From positions 62,001 to 126,000 of the forward strand of contig JAKURD010000003.1 in NCBI GenBank assembly GCA_022450045.1: DNA of 64,000 nt. Direction: 5' to 3'. The notes below the pieces were generated by a model, which saw only the letters and a program-made list of their open reading frames with translations, was not told the origin of the DNA and made no database searches. This DNA is from Gracilimonas sp. Lineage in GTDB: Bacteria; Bacteroidota; Rhodothermia; Balneolales; Balneolaceae. Below are positions 36,052 to 45,086 of the stretch, piece by piece. Position numbers and translations under genes: made by a program. The stretch's first letter is position 1; each line of letters starts with the position of its first letter.

Positions 36052-38595
36052 ATGAACAATTTAAATAATTGGTTTCGGGATAGATATGCATGGATTCAAT
36101 TAGCTGCTATAAAACTAATTGAAAAGAATAATTTAGACGATGATGACTATAAAGAACTAGTGGAGATATGCGTTAAGGAAGCAAATGATGAACTGGAAGA
36201 TGATGGGGAAAGAAGGTTCAACTTTATCTTTAATCACAGTTCAAATGAGACAATTAAGCTCAACTCACTTGATGACATTAATGGTATTAATGCACTATCT
36301 CCAAGAAACCCTTTAAAGTTTGATAGTGATAAACTGTCAATAATATATGGGCGTAATGGATCTGGAAAGTCTGGATATGTAAGACTTTTGAAACATTTAA
36401 CAGGTTCACGTTTAGCAGGCCCATTATTGTCTAATGTTTTTAACAAGTCAGAAGACAAGCAATCATGTACAGTTACATACACAATAGACAAGCAAATAAA
36501 AACGGTCAAATGGATCAAGGAAAATGGTCATATTAAAGACCTAAGTAATCTTGATATTTATGACTCCAACTCTGGAAATGTATATATAAGCGAAGAAAAT
36601 GAAGCCACATATGAGCCGCCATTGCTAGGTTTCTTTGATAAACTTATTGCTACTTCAGAAAATTTAACAGATAGTATTAATGGGAAGATAGAAAGTAAGA
36701 TCTCCCAAAAACCACGGTTGCCTGAAGACTATATTGATACGAATCTTGCAAAATGGTATGATCAACTTTCTCATAACACAGCACTCGAAACAATTAAGTC
36801 TAAAGTTGAGTGGTCTGAAGAAGACGAGAAGGAACTATCAAAGTTAAGAGAAAGAGTTAATTCAGAGTCACCAAAAGAAAAGGCTGAAAAGTTATTTAAA
36901 AGAAGAAAGCGACTTAACGATTTAGTTAAGCAGACCATTAAACATGTTAGAGAATTATCTGATGTCAATCATTCAAAAATTACTAAACTGAGAGAAACTT
37001 TAGAAAATAAAAAAGAGGCCGCAGATGCAGCCGCAAATGATTTATTTTCTACAATACCATTACAAGGCATTGAATCAAAAGTGTGGGAGCAACTATGGGA
37101 GAAAGCAAGGGAGTACTCGGAAAAAGGTGCCTATTTGAACCATAAATTCCCTTTTACAGGTGAAGAGGCAAAATGTGTTCTCTGTCAGCAACCATTATCT
37201 GATAATGCAAAAGCTCGACTGAAATCCTTTGAGACCTTTGTAAAGGGAGAGTTAAAAAAAGAAGTTAATGAGCTGGAGAAAAAAATAAATAAAATTATAG
37301 AATCATATAATGAACCAGCAAATGAAGAACGATTGACTACAATATTTGATGCTATAGGGGTCGATGATAATGAAATAAGAGAGTCGACATTATCCTTATA
37401 TGAATTTCTTAGAGTAAGATATCAGGAGTTTATTAATGAGAAAGAGGAGCTTACTGAGACCTCCTCTGTGTGGAATCTGTTAGAAAACGCCAGAAAACTT
37501 TCTCATTCATATTATACAAAAGCGAGTCAACTACTTATTGATGCGGAGGAAGATAATCGCCAAGAATTGAAGGATGCTTTAAAAGAGCTTGAAACAAAAA
37601 AGTGGCTTTCAGGTCAGAAAGAAGCAATAAAAAATGAAATAACCCGATTATCTGAGGTTAAAATTTTAGAAAAGGCAAAGAAACTGACCAATTCATTAGC
37701 TTTTTCAAAAAAGAAAGGAAAGCTTGCAGAAGAACTAATTACTCAGACCTATATTAAAAGGTTTAACGAAGAACTTAGCAATCTTGGAGCGGATAATATA
37801 AGGGTCATACTAGACAAAGAAAGGGTTCAAAAAGGAAGAGTATTACATAGAATAAAATTGGATGGATTAAACGATAGATCACCTGATGAAATATTAAGTG
37901 AAGGTGAAAAAAGAATCGTTTCAATAGCTGCTTTTATTGCTGATGTAACAGGCAAGGAAATTCCAGCACCGTTTATATTCGATGATCCAATTACTTCATT
38001 AGACGAAGAATACGAAGAGGCTGTGGTTGGCAGATTAATTGAATTGGCAAAAGATAGGCAAGTAATTGTATTTACACACCGACTATCTCTGTCAAGTTTA
38101 TTAGAAGAATCAGCCAAAGAGGATAATATTAATACTAATTTTATTGGAATTAGAAAAGAGCATTGGGGCGCTGGAAATCCAGGTGAAACACCGATAAATG
38201 TAAAACGCCCACATAGAGTTTTAAATACGTTACTGAACAATAGACTCTCTCCTGCTCGAAAGGCATATGAAAATGAAGGGAGGGAAGTCTATGATCCATT
38301 AGCAAAATCAATATGTAGTGACTTTAGAATACTACTTGAAAGAATGATTGAAGATGTATTGTTGGCAGATATAGTCCATAGATTTAGAAGGTCAGTACAA
38401 ACAGACGGAAAAATTTTAAAGCTTTCTAAGATCACTTCAGAAGATTGCGAGTATTTTGATCAAATGATGACAAAATATTCTGCTTATGAACATTCTCAAC
38501 CAAGATCAATACCAGTTGAACTCCCTGAACCTGATGAGCTGGAGTTTGAATTGATGAAATTAAAGGATTGGTATGATGATTTTACAAATAGATAA
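36052..38595 (+). CDS. SMC/RloC-like defence ATPase with zinc-hook motif
   Basis: The ATPase has Walker A GRNGSGKS (100-107), long coiled-coil arms with a central Cys pair CVLC (375/378) like a Rad50/RloC zinc hook, a signature LSEGEKR (615-621) and Walker B PFIFDDPITSLD (D644/D645). The last 150 residues lie outside the ATPase and may be an effector. RloC-type proteins are often beside type I restriction genes and carry an anticodon nuclease at the C-terminus. I cannot confirm the nuclease triad here, so AAA_13/OLD-like alternatives remain. Confidence 0.8.
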   Translation: MNNLNNWFRDRYAWIQLAAIKLIEKNNLDDDDYKELVEICVKEANDELEDDGERRFNFIFNHSSNETIKLNSLDDINGINALSPRNPLKFDSDKLSIIYGRNGSGKSGYVRLLKHLTGSRLAGPLLSNVFNKSEDKQSCTVTYTIDKQIKTVKWIKENGHIKDLSNLDIYDSNSGNVYISEENEATYEPPLLGFFDKLIATSENLTDSINGKIESKISQKPRLPEDYIDTNLAKWYDQLSHNTALETIKSKVEWSEEDEKELSKLRERVNSESPKEKAEKLFKRRKRLNDLVKQTIKHVRELSDVNHSKITKLRETLENKKEAADAAANDLFSTIPLQGIESKVWEQLWEKAREYSEKGAYLNHKFPFTGEEAKCVLCQQPLSDNAKARLKSFETFVKGELKKEVNELEKKINKIIESYNEPANEERLTTIFDAIGVDDNEIRESTLSLYEFLRVRYQEFINEKEELTETSSVWNLLENARKLSHSYYTKASQLLIDAEEDNRQELKDALKELETKKWLSGQKEAIKNEITRLSEVKILEKAKKLTNSLAFSKKKGKLAEELITQTYIKRFNEELSNLGADNIRVILDKERVQKGRVLHRIKLDGLNDRSPDEILSEGEKRIVSIAAFIADVTGKEIPAPFIFDDPITSLDEEYEEAVVGRLIELAKDRQVIVFTHRLSLSSLLEESAKEDNINTNFIGIRKEHWGAGNPGETPINVKRPHRVLNTLLNNRLSPARKAYENEGREVYDPLAKSICSDFRILLERMIEDVLLADIVHRFRRSVQTDGKILKLSKITSEDCEYFDQMMTKYSAYEHSQPRSIPVELPEPDELEFELMKLKDWYDDFTNR

Positions 38596-38668
38596 TTAAA
38601 CTTCAGATTAAGTTCTAGAGTATTGATATTACCTTTTAGCTCTACTATAAAATTCTTAGAAATGTAAT

Positions 38669-39736
38669 ATGAATGAAGAACCAGAACCATATGATTATAA
38701 AGAACAGCTCGAAAATGAGCTGAAACAAAAATTCCCCGGAATTCAAGAAAAATGGGAGTCATTAACCAATGAGTTAGGACCAGCGCTTTATGATCATGTT
38801 AGAAATCAATCTCATCAGGAGATTCTAAAGATTGAAGGATTTGGCGAACTCCATTTCTCCTTGGTGATCGATACTAATTTCATATTTGGACAAATAAAAG
38901 GCAGCGTTACTAAAAATATTTCACTTGAAGAAACATTCATTTATAAGCTTATAAATTGTTCCTTTGTTACAGTTTATGCACCATTTAAATTAAAAGAGGA
39001 ATTATTCGAGAAAATTGATCGAGTACTAAAAAGGGGAAATGAACAGGCAGCTAATCATGCTGATATATTACTCAACAACTTAGTCATGATGGATGCTCAA
39101 TGGATTGAAGACTGGAAAATTGCACAGCGCACCATTGGCCATGAAGATCCCGACGATGTTTCGTTTTTAGCCTTATCCTTACACACAAGCAGCCATGGCA
39201 TTCTTTCCTTTGACAAGATCTTTAAATCTCAAAACCTTACTAAAACATGGGGAATTGACGATGCCGAAAAAGTAATCCATACTTTCAATCATGGGATTAC
39301 CTCTTTGGCTGTAGTGGGCGCATCAATATCTATTGTAGAGCTACTTTATAAATTTGTCAGCTTTATAAGCAAAGTTATACTGGATGTGGTATTAGGAATT
39401 ATCACCGCCCTTATGGGTATAACAGCACTTACTATCCATTCGCTTGGACAGATTCCTATTGAAATAATAATAGGACTAGCGGGAATATTTATTGCAGGGT
39501 TATTTCTTTCAGATGATCTAAGACAAGGCGGGAAAGACTTAATGGATACCATTTTTGACAAAATACGCTCTTATTCATCAGAATTAGCGGAATTCCTAAG
39601 CGAGTTAAAAGAATTGATCCTTGAGTTTTGGGAGATATTTAAGCCTTTCGGGATCACAACCGTTGAGCTGTTTGCTTATCTTTCTCATGAAGTGCAGCTT
39701 ATGCATGAACAGATGATAGAGCTTGAGGGGAAGTGA
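38669..39736 (+). CDS. Membrane-associated PIN-domain protein
   Basis: Residues about 60-205 look like a PIN nuclease: VIDTNFIFG, an acidic LKEELFEKI, EDPDDVSFLALSL and LSFDKIF supply the four expected acidic positions. Two hydrophobic segments follow (LYKFVSFISKVILDVVLGII to ALMGITAL, and IEIIIGLAGIFIAGLFL), then an amphipathic helical tail. A nuclease tethered to the inner membrane is the likely picture. It is 73 bp after the SMC-like ATPase and probably co-transcribed, so ATPase sensing and RNA cleavage may be linked. Confidence 0.7.
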   Translation: MNEEPEPYDYKEQLENELKQKFPGIQEKWESLTNELGPALYDHVRNQSHQEILKIEGFGELHFSLVIDTNFIFGQIKGSVTKNISLEETFIYKLINCSFVTVYAPFKLKEELFEKIDRVLKRGNEQAANHADILLNNLVMMDAQWIEDWKIAQRTIGHEDPDDVSFLALSLHTSSHGILSFDKIFKSQNLTKTWGIDDAEKVIHTFNHGITSLAVVGASISIVELLYKFVSFISKVILDVVLGIITALMGITALTIHSLGQIPIEIIIGLAGIFIAGLFLSDDLRQGGKDLMDTIFDKIRSYSSELAEFLSELKELILEFWEIFKPFGITTVELFAYLSHEVQLMHEQMIELEGK

Positions 39737-39793
39737 ATCCGCAATTCTTAACTTTTAATCACTGACTAGTAGATCAAGTCTTTGCTATTCCAA

Positions 39794-40669
39794 TTAATCA
39801 CTTAGTGTGCACTGTAGCTGATTATTACCCAACCTAGCATTTACTACTCGGTTGTGATAACTAGCCAACCATTCGTATTTTGCTTTAACTTTATCATTTC
39901 CAGCTTTCAGATAGGCCTTTAGAATCTCTCTTTTATGAGTATTAAAAAGGTGCTCAATATTTTTTTTATATCCAATAGATCGAATTTTATCTTTTTCTTC
40001 AGGGGATTCGGCATTCCTAAATCGATCTATTTGTTCCCCGTCTGTGCCCCAGCTTACACTATCTAATGCTAAACTCAGATAATTAATGAAGTACCATTTT
40101 TGATCATCTGCCTCATAAATGTTAAACATATCATCTAAGATATCAGTGTTTCCATTATAAACTTCTTCGATATCAGGGTGATTTGCGAATTTATTATACA
40201 GTTCTTTAGATAAAGCGATTATTGGAACATTTGCTTTCCCTTCAATTAAATATGAATTAACTAAGCTATGACTTACAACAATATCTCCATCCTTAAACCA
40301 CCAACCTGAGTCAAGTCCACCTCTTAAGAAAATTGATTGTTCAATGCATCTAATTTGCGCAAGTGCTATTCTGTAAAATTCAAACATAAACCCATCAAAG
40401 GTGCCTACATATTCAGTGACTTCAGACTCAAACGGAATATTGAGAACGATACAATCGGAAAAGGCTAAGACAGTTTTTTGTGTAGGTTCCAATTCAGTCT
40501 TTTCGGGGTCAAAATCAAATTCAGATTGAACAAATCTAACACTTTCAACAATAGTACTTATTGCACGATCGTCATTTGCTTCTAGGACCCTATTTCCAAA
40601 TCCGAGAATATCAATAAATCCAGTTATACCCGCTGACATATTGCTTTTATTGAATTTCTTTTTAGTCAT
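39794..40669 (-). CDS. Nucleotide-cyclase-like protein
   Basis: The protein has the layout of a class III cyclase catalytic domain: metal-binding D20 in TGFIDILGFG, D72 in LAFSDCIVLN, then R116 in LRGGLDSGWW and a late SYLIEGKANVPIIALS segment matching A-x-LE-x-x-A-x-x-PRI. Pycsar cyclases share this fold and make cCMP or cUMP upon phage attack. No separate cyclic-nucleotide-binding effector is adjacent, and the lysine or arginine for substrate choice is not assignable. It is divergent from a putative nuclease with a shared palindrome. Confidence 0.55.
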   Translation of the reverse strand: MTKKKFNKSNMSAGITGFIDILGFGNRVLEANDDRAISTIVESVRFVQSEFDFDPEKTELEPTQKTVLAFSDCIVLNIPFESEVTEYVGTFDGFMFEFYRIALAQIRCIEQSIFLRGGLDSGWWFKDGDIVVSHSLVNSYLIEGKANVPIIALSKELYNKFANHPDIEEVYNGNTDILDDMFNIYEADDQKWYFINYLSLALDSVSWGTDGEQIDRFRNAESPEEKDKIRSIGYKKNIEHLFNTHKREILKAYLKAGNDKVKAKYEWLASYHNRVVNARLGNNQLQCTLSD

Positions 40670-40697
40670 TAATTGTCTATTTATTCTATTTGTTGGT

Positions 40698-40709
40698 TAA
40701 CTTAAGTTA
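40698..40709. promoter_or_regulatory. Palindrome in a 45-bp divergent promoter
   Basis: TAACTTAAGTTA is a perfect 12-bp palindrome between two divergent genes whose starts are only 45 bp apart (40669 and 40715). It could let one regulator control both. Confidence 0.4.
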
Positions 40710-40714
40710 GTATT

Positions 40715-42007
40715 ATGTACGAAAATGTCGAAAAAAATGATGTTTTAAGGGCCTCTGAAGTTTTAAATCAAAGAGATTATGCAATCTACCCAAACCAACA
40801 ATATTGGGTTAAGATGTCAGATGGCCAAGAATACCCATACAAAGAGCTTGCACGTGAAGCTGTTTTTCAAGCAACAGGAAACAGACCAGGTAAAGAGTTT
40901 CAGAGCAATGAAAGCAATAGATATGAATTTAAAAGAAGGTTTCAGCTTGAAATAATCGATAGCAGCATTTTACCGGATACAAATAATTTTGTTCAAGAAT
41001 TACAACAAAGATATCCTAGAATTTGGCGATGTGCGGATTCATTTAAATGGGATATCCTGAAAAGATCCCAATTGTTATCTTTTGATTGGTTAGATCCACA
41101 AATTGATTATTCGAGCCTTGATGTTTCAGAAATTGGTAGAGGCGTAAGATCTATCAAACCTTGGGTTCATGAGCTACGTCAAGGTGATATCATTTTTATT
41201 ATGGGTAAGAATAATTACTGTGGAGTAGCTATTGCAAAATCAGAATATAACTGGTTCGGTCCTTTTTTGGATATGGGTGATGGGTCTCCTAAACCAGCAA
41301 TTGAAGTTAGATATATTCATAGGTTAGAAAAACCAGTTCAGCATAATTTAAATACACATAACAATCCAACCACATTTACTAAGATAGATCAATATAATTT
41401 TGGATTGGCAGAAACTTTAGAGTTCCTAAAAAATAGATTTCCAGGCGTGTATAAGTTGCTTGCTTTGGATTTCGAGAATCAAAATCAACCAATCTCTCAT
41501 AGTGATTTTAACTTTAAGGGTCTTACTGACTCTCCAAAACAAATAATAAGCTACTTAAAAGATAAGCCTTCATTCATTGGTCATAACACTGACTGGGAAA
41601 GTGAACAGAAAAAAAGTAAGGCTAAAGGAAATTTAGGTGAGCGTTTTGTTGAATTTTTGGTTCAAGCTAATAACGACGCATTCAAATTAGGAAGCCCCAT
41701 TAAGAAAATGGAAAAACAAAAAGATGGCATTGGATACGATTATTTGGTTTTAGCAGAAAATAATGAAAAGTTTTTTATAGAAGTCAAATCAACCTATGGA
41801 TCTAGTTCAACCCCTTTTTATATGTCTAGAAATGAAAGATCTTTTTTAAAAAAGAATGAATCTAACTATAGATTAGTGAGGGTTTACAATCTGAGCTCAA
41901 AATCGAAATCAGGTAATATTTTTATTCTAACAGGAAAAGAATTGAAATCTTCTGAGTTCAAATTTAAGGCTACTGATTATGAGGTATCATTTAATTCACA
42001 TAAATAG
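40715..42007 (+). CDS. EVE/PUA-like reader fused to DUF3883 PD-(D/E)XK nuclease
   Basis: Residues about 140-210 (IGRGVRSIKPWVHELRQG, DIIFIMGKNNYCGVAIAKS) look like an EVE/PUA-type modified-base reader or McrB-N-like domain. The C-terminus from about residue 305 is a DUF3883 nuclease: E in GNLGERFVEFL, D in DGIGYDYLVL, and EVKST, then the MSRNERSFLKKN helix. Reader plus nuclease is the usual make-up of a restriction enzyme that cuts DNA with modified bases. The N-terminal 100 residues are unassigned. It works as a stand-alone gene here, divergent from the cyclase-like gene. Confidence 0.72.
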   Translation: MYENVEKNDVLRASEVLNQRDYAIYPNQQYWVKMSDGQEYPYKELAREAVFQATGNRPGKEFQSNESNRYEFKRRFQLEIIDSSILPDTNNFVQELQQRYPRIWRCADSFKWDILKRSQLLSFDWLDPQIDYSSLDVSEIGRGVRSIKPWVHELRQGDIIFIMGKNNYCGVAIAKSEYNWFGPFLDMGDGSPKPAIEVRYIHRLEKPVQHNLNTHNNPTTFTKIDQYNFGLAETLEFLKNRFPGVYKLLALDFENQNQPISHSDFNFKGLTDSPKQIISYLKDKPSFIGHNTDWESEQKKSKAKGNLGERFVEFLVQANNDAFKLGSPIKKMEKQKDGIGYDYLVLAENNEKFFIEVKSTYGSSSTPFYMSRNERSFLKKNESNYRLVRVYNLSSKSKSGNIFILTGKELKSSEFKFKATDYEVSFNSHK

Positions 42008-42076
42008 TAGTAATTGTAAATTTCGCTCCTAAGCCCCGATATCAGGTCCCATTAATACTAAACCATGCCTTTGATA

Positions 42077-42961
42077 TTACTGAAATTCACTCACACTTCG
42101 GGATATCAAATAATCAGCCAAATCTAACCCTTTATTTTTCTCAAAAACTCCGGATTTTGATTCCAACAGATTTGAAGTGGAGATATCACAAAAAGCTGAA
42201 AAGCTATCCATCTTTGCAGACCAATCCTGGTAAGCTCCGATGTCTGGAAACAGAGTAACCGATCTATTCATAAGTGCTTGGGCATACTCTGGTTTTAGGG
42301 TGGACTTAGTACCAGTGGCCAACCATATAAATTCCGGGAAATATATGCTGGCAATAATGGCCGTTTTCTCTGACTCAACGATAGCTACTGGTTTGTCATT
42401 TTCTTTGAGGAGATGTTCTCCAAAGAATCGCCATTTTGGGTAGTACCGCTTATCAATCTTTAGCTGACTATGTACAGAGTTTATCGCCCCTCGCTTACCA
42501 GTCTCAGAATTATAAACTATAATTTTTCCTCTTCTTACTTTGCCTCTTATATCAATCTGATAAAAGATACATCCGCCCGGAATTTTGAGTGAGGTACCTA
42601 TTTTGTAGGTATCAATTACTTTGCTAATGGTCTCAATATCGAAATGTCTTCTCAAAAATTTGATGAAATGATTCCCGTCATAGTTGCCCAAGCTTTTCTC
42701 AAATAGTGATTTTGGAATATATTTTGGAGGATATTTAACCTCTGATGGTTTTTGATAGCCTGTCTGTTCTCTCTTAAAACTATCGACTTGATAAGGGGAA
42801 TGGAAATAGCCGCAATTTTGCTCCCGATCGCATCTCCCAAATGTTGGCTCAAGATAATCTCTTGTTTCTTGGTCAATAAATCGTACTAATCTTTTTCTGT
42901 TACAGGCAGGACATTCAAATTTCCTACTGGAATCGTCTAACTGGTACCGGAAAGAATTCAT
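42077..42961 (-). CDS. Toprim primase-like protein of the island
   Basis: The N-terminus has a zinc-ribbon pattern (FECPACNRKRLVRF, FGRCDREQNCGYF) and the middle to C-terminus has a Toprim-like part (VAIVESEKTAIIA with the catalytic E, then TLFPDIGAYQDW). This matches the DUF6371-type primases of Bacteroidota mobile elements. It probably makes primers for island replication together with the helicase upstream on the same strand. Confidence 0.75.
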   Translation of the reverse strand: MNSFRYQLDDSSRKFECPACNRKRLVRFIDQETRDYLEPTFGRCDREQNCGYFHSPYQVDSFKREQTGYQKPSEVKYPPKYIPKSLFEKSLGNYDGNHFIKFLRRHFDIETISKVIDTYKIGTSLKIPGGCIFYQIDIRGKVRRGKIIVYNSETGKRGAINSVHSQLKIDKRYYPKWRFFGEHLLKENDKPVAIVESEKTAIIASIYFPEFIWLATGTKSTLKPEYAQALMNRSVTLFPDIGAYQDWSAKMDSFSAFCDISTSNLLESKSGVFEKNKGLDLADYLISRSVSEFQ

Positions 42962-42992
42962 AAAAAAGTTTTTAAATCATCAGCAGTATTGA

Positions 42993-43050
42993 CAGTAACA
43001 TCAGAAAACGGCTTTTAATAGATATTGGAGGGAGGTCGCTGATGTTACTG
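42993..43050. other. 12-bp perfect inverted repeat between replication genes
   Basis: CAGTAACATCAG (42993-43004) is mirrored by CTGATGTTACTG (43039-43050) across 34 bp. It lies in the short gap between the helicase and primase genes. It may be a replication or transfer structure, or a transcript attenuator. Confidence 0.4.
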
Positions 43051-43079
43051 CTGTTCATGTCGGTCATTTCGAACCTTTT

Positions 43080-44537
43080 TTATTTTTGGATGAGGTAGAA
43101 CACTTTGCCGTATTCTTTTCGCTCGGAGTTAAAGCCTGCATTGGTCAGACGAGAGCTGAATGTCCGGCTTCCACAAGCCCGGTAGCCTTCATCTTCGCAA
43201 AAGCGACGATAGCTTTGGTATAATTCTTTTAGGGTCGTATAAGCCGTGAAGCTTTGCTGATAAGATCGCTCGCTAATAAATGAAAGCACGCTGTCTGAAT
43301 TTCTTCGGAACGACTCGATTTGCTCTTCTACTTCTTTACAGTGCGTAAATCCTTTCTGATTCAAAAGCCGTTTCAATCCATCCAATACCCAGTTAAAAAC
43401 ACCGGATAATTCACTGGCTATAATTTTCTGCGCAAGTTGCCGGTCTTGATCTTCTTCGGGAATGGTGACATCGAAAGGAACGATCAAAAATCTTCTAAAG
43501 AATGCATTGGTATGCTCCACATCGGTGGGGAGTTCATTACAGTTGAAGATTAGCTTCGCATAGTTTGTGAGGGTAAAAGGATCTTTGTATGGAAGTCGGG
43601 CTTCTACAGGTTCACCGGATACCAGCTGCTTGAAAATGGCGGTCTCCAGTTGCCCGTCAATCTCGGAGGCATAGTTAACCAGTCGGTTCGCAATCTTTGC
43701 ACGATGGTATCCATTGTTATCAGTTAAACTTCTGATGGTAAAATTGGAAACATTTGCCTCTCCAAGTAAGGCATTCACAATTTCAAAGAATACCGACTTA
43801 CCATTTGCTCCGCTACCATATAAAAGCAGTGCTTTCTCAAGCTTCAAAGTCGAAGTTCGTACAAATACATAGCCGATGTATTCAGCCATCAGCTTTTGAA
43901 GATTCTCGCTCGGCAGTACTTCATTGAGGTATTTTTGAAATAATGGAGCCCTTGCGTGAGGATTGTAAGCAAATGGAAGCTGATAGGTTAAAAAGTCTGA
44001 GCCTTCCGGGTTTCGCAGTACAACAGCTTCATCATTTTGGGGATTGATCTCAACTGTTCCATTCTGCAGGTTTATCAAAACAACAGAGTTGTGGTATTCC
44101 GGTGCCGGAATGTGAGCTGTACTCATAAACTGTTTAACGAGTTCATCACGGAAGCGGTGATACTTTGATTCAAACTTATTCACGCCCATCTTTTGAGCCG
44201 CTTTGCCTAAAAAAATTTGCAAATCATCATCTTCAACCGGACTCCAGAAGGCTCCATTATAGAGGTAGATAAAGCCATTTCGTTTGGATAGCCCCCAGTT
44301 ATGGTCTTTGGCTAGCTCTAGGATCTTTTCTATAGTTATGACTACATAGTGCTTTTTTTGAAGTTTTTTATCCGTACTGGCTTCACTCTGAAAATCAATT
44401 TCCTCGATTTCTTCTAAAAGTTTGTCCAATACTTGCTTATGCGGGGTTAAATTAGGCCCTAATTTAGCCTTATTAGGTGCCCGCAGTTGATGCATCATCT
44501 CTTCTTTGATGTCTTTTGGAGAAATACTCAGTTCCAT
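43080..44537 (-). CDS. D5/P4-family helicase-primase
   Basis: The C-terminal half is a superfamily 3 helicase with Walker A YGSGANGKSVFFE near residue 240, Walker B-like LIFNCNELPTD and an arginine-finger region FFRRFLIVPF, followed by the poxvirus D5/P4 alpha C-terminal DNA-binding module. The N-terminal part (about 60-200) is a D5_N domain (NWGLSKRNGFIYLYNG). It should unwind the island origin. It starts 2 bp after the small HTH gene and is part of the right-end replication operon. The N-terminal coding DNA contains the recurrent GCCTAATT-type motif. Confidence 0.88.
   Translation of the reverse strand: MELSISPKDIKEEMMHQLRAPNKAKLGPNLTPHKQVLDKLLEEIEEIDFQSEASTDKKLQKKHYVVITIEKILELAKDHNWGLSKRNGFIYLYNGAFWSPVEDDDLQIFLGKAAQKMGVNKFESKYHRFRDELVKQFMSTAHIPAPEYHNSVVLINLQNGTVEINPQNDEAVVLRNPEGSDFLTYQLPFAYNPHARAPLFQKYLNEVLPSENLQKLMAEYIGYVFVRTSTLKLEKALLLYGSGANGKSVFFEIVNALLGEANVSNFTIRSLTDNNGYHRAKIANRLVNYASEIDGQLETAIFKQLVSGEPVEARLPYKDPFTLTNYAKLIFNCNELPTDVEHTNAFFRRFLIVPFDVTIPEEDQDRQLAQKIIASELSGVFNWVLDGLKRLLNQKGFTHCKEVEEQIESFRRNSDSVLSFISERSYQQSFTAYTTLKELYQSYRRFCEDEGYRACGSRTFSSRLTNAGFNSERKEYGKVFYLIQK
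44449..44477 (-). repeat. GCCTAATT motif cluster 2
   Basis: On the minus strand it reads CCTAATAAGGCTAAATTAGG followed by GCCTAATTT. The 14-base word AAGGCTAAATTAGG recurs at the end of the 45063 gene, although the two proteins are unrelated. Confidence 0.5.
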
Positions 44538-44539
44538 GA

Positions 44540-44839
44540 TTATCGTCTCCTTCTTTTGTAAAGTGAAGTTGGCTCCAACAGACGTTCAATCACTTTGCGC
44601 TCAAAATACTTTCGCCGGCCTTTACCACTTATTTTAAGGCTGGGGATAAATCCGTTTTGACTCGGGTGCATATTGCTTCGGTTAAGAACCGTGCGCTGGT
44701 CGATTCCGAACTCAGCTTCAATGTCTTGAGCTGTTAGGTATTTGGTAGCATCTCTTTTCTTTTGAAGGGCACTTACAACGAAGTCAAGTTTGTCTTCGAT
44801 ATTGGTGATTTTATTGATAAGGGTTTGTTCAATTGTCAT
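44540..44839 (-). CDS. Excisionase-like winged-helix protein
   Basis: This is a 99-residue basic protein. Residues about 35-90 look like a MerR/excisionase-type winged helix (YLTAQDIEAEFGIDQRTVLNR then SLKISGKGRRKYFERKVIERLL). Small proteins of this type bend DNA for excision or direct replication in Bacteroidota elements. It lies just upstream of the helicase gene with a 2-bp gap, so it is probably co-transcribed. Confidence 0.72.
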   Translation of the reverse strand: MTIEQTLINKITNIEDKLDFVVSALQKKRDATKYLTAQDIEAEFGIDQRTVLNRSNMHPSQNGFIPSLKISGKGRRKYFERKVIERLLEPTSLYKRRRR

Positions 44840-44970
44840 GATCTTAAGTTTGCGTTAGTGTTTGATTACGCAATAAAGATCTCGGTCTTATGAACTATAA
44901 GCTATTGATTTCACTTGTTTAAGATTCACATTTTAATACCAAACCCCGTATATAACCCCTCATTTTTATT

Positions 44971-45048
44971 AAAAAGTTGAATGCTCTAAAAAAGATGGGT
45001 TCACTTCTCCTGAATAGGGTAAGAATCCATCTGGGCTTTCAACTTTTT
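44971..45048. other. Nested inverted repeats in the core intergenic region
   Basis: AAAAAGTTGAA (44971-44981) is mirrored by TTCAACTTTTT (45038-45048). Inside, AGATGG (44993-44998) is mirrored by CCATCT (45027-45032). The structure lies between two core operons and could be a cruciform origin or a terminator. Confidence 0.4.
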
Positions 45049-45051
45049 AAA

Positions 45052-45086
45052 CCCTAATTAGCCTAACTTTTGCCTAATTTAGCCTT
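45052..45086 (-). repeat. GCCTAATT motif cluster 3
   Basis: On the plus strand this contains CCCTAATTAGCCTAAC and then GCCTAATTTAGCC. It spans the stop codon of the gene at 45063 and adjacent non-coding DNA. Confidence 0.5.

Noticed and set aside
36052..38595. Calling the SMC-like ATPase a definite RloC
   Set aside because: The zinc hook and ATPase fit, but I could not place the anticodon-nuclease triad in the C-terminal region.
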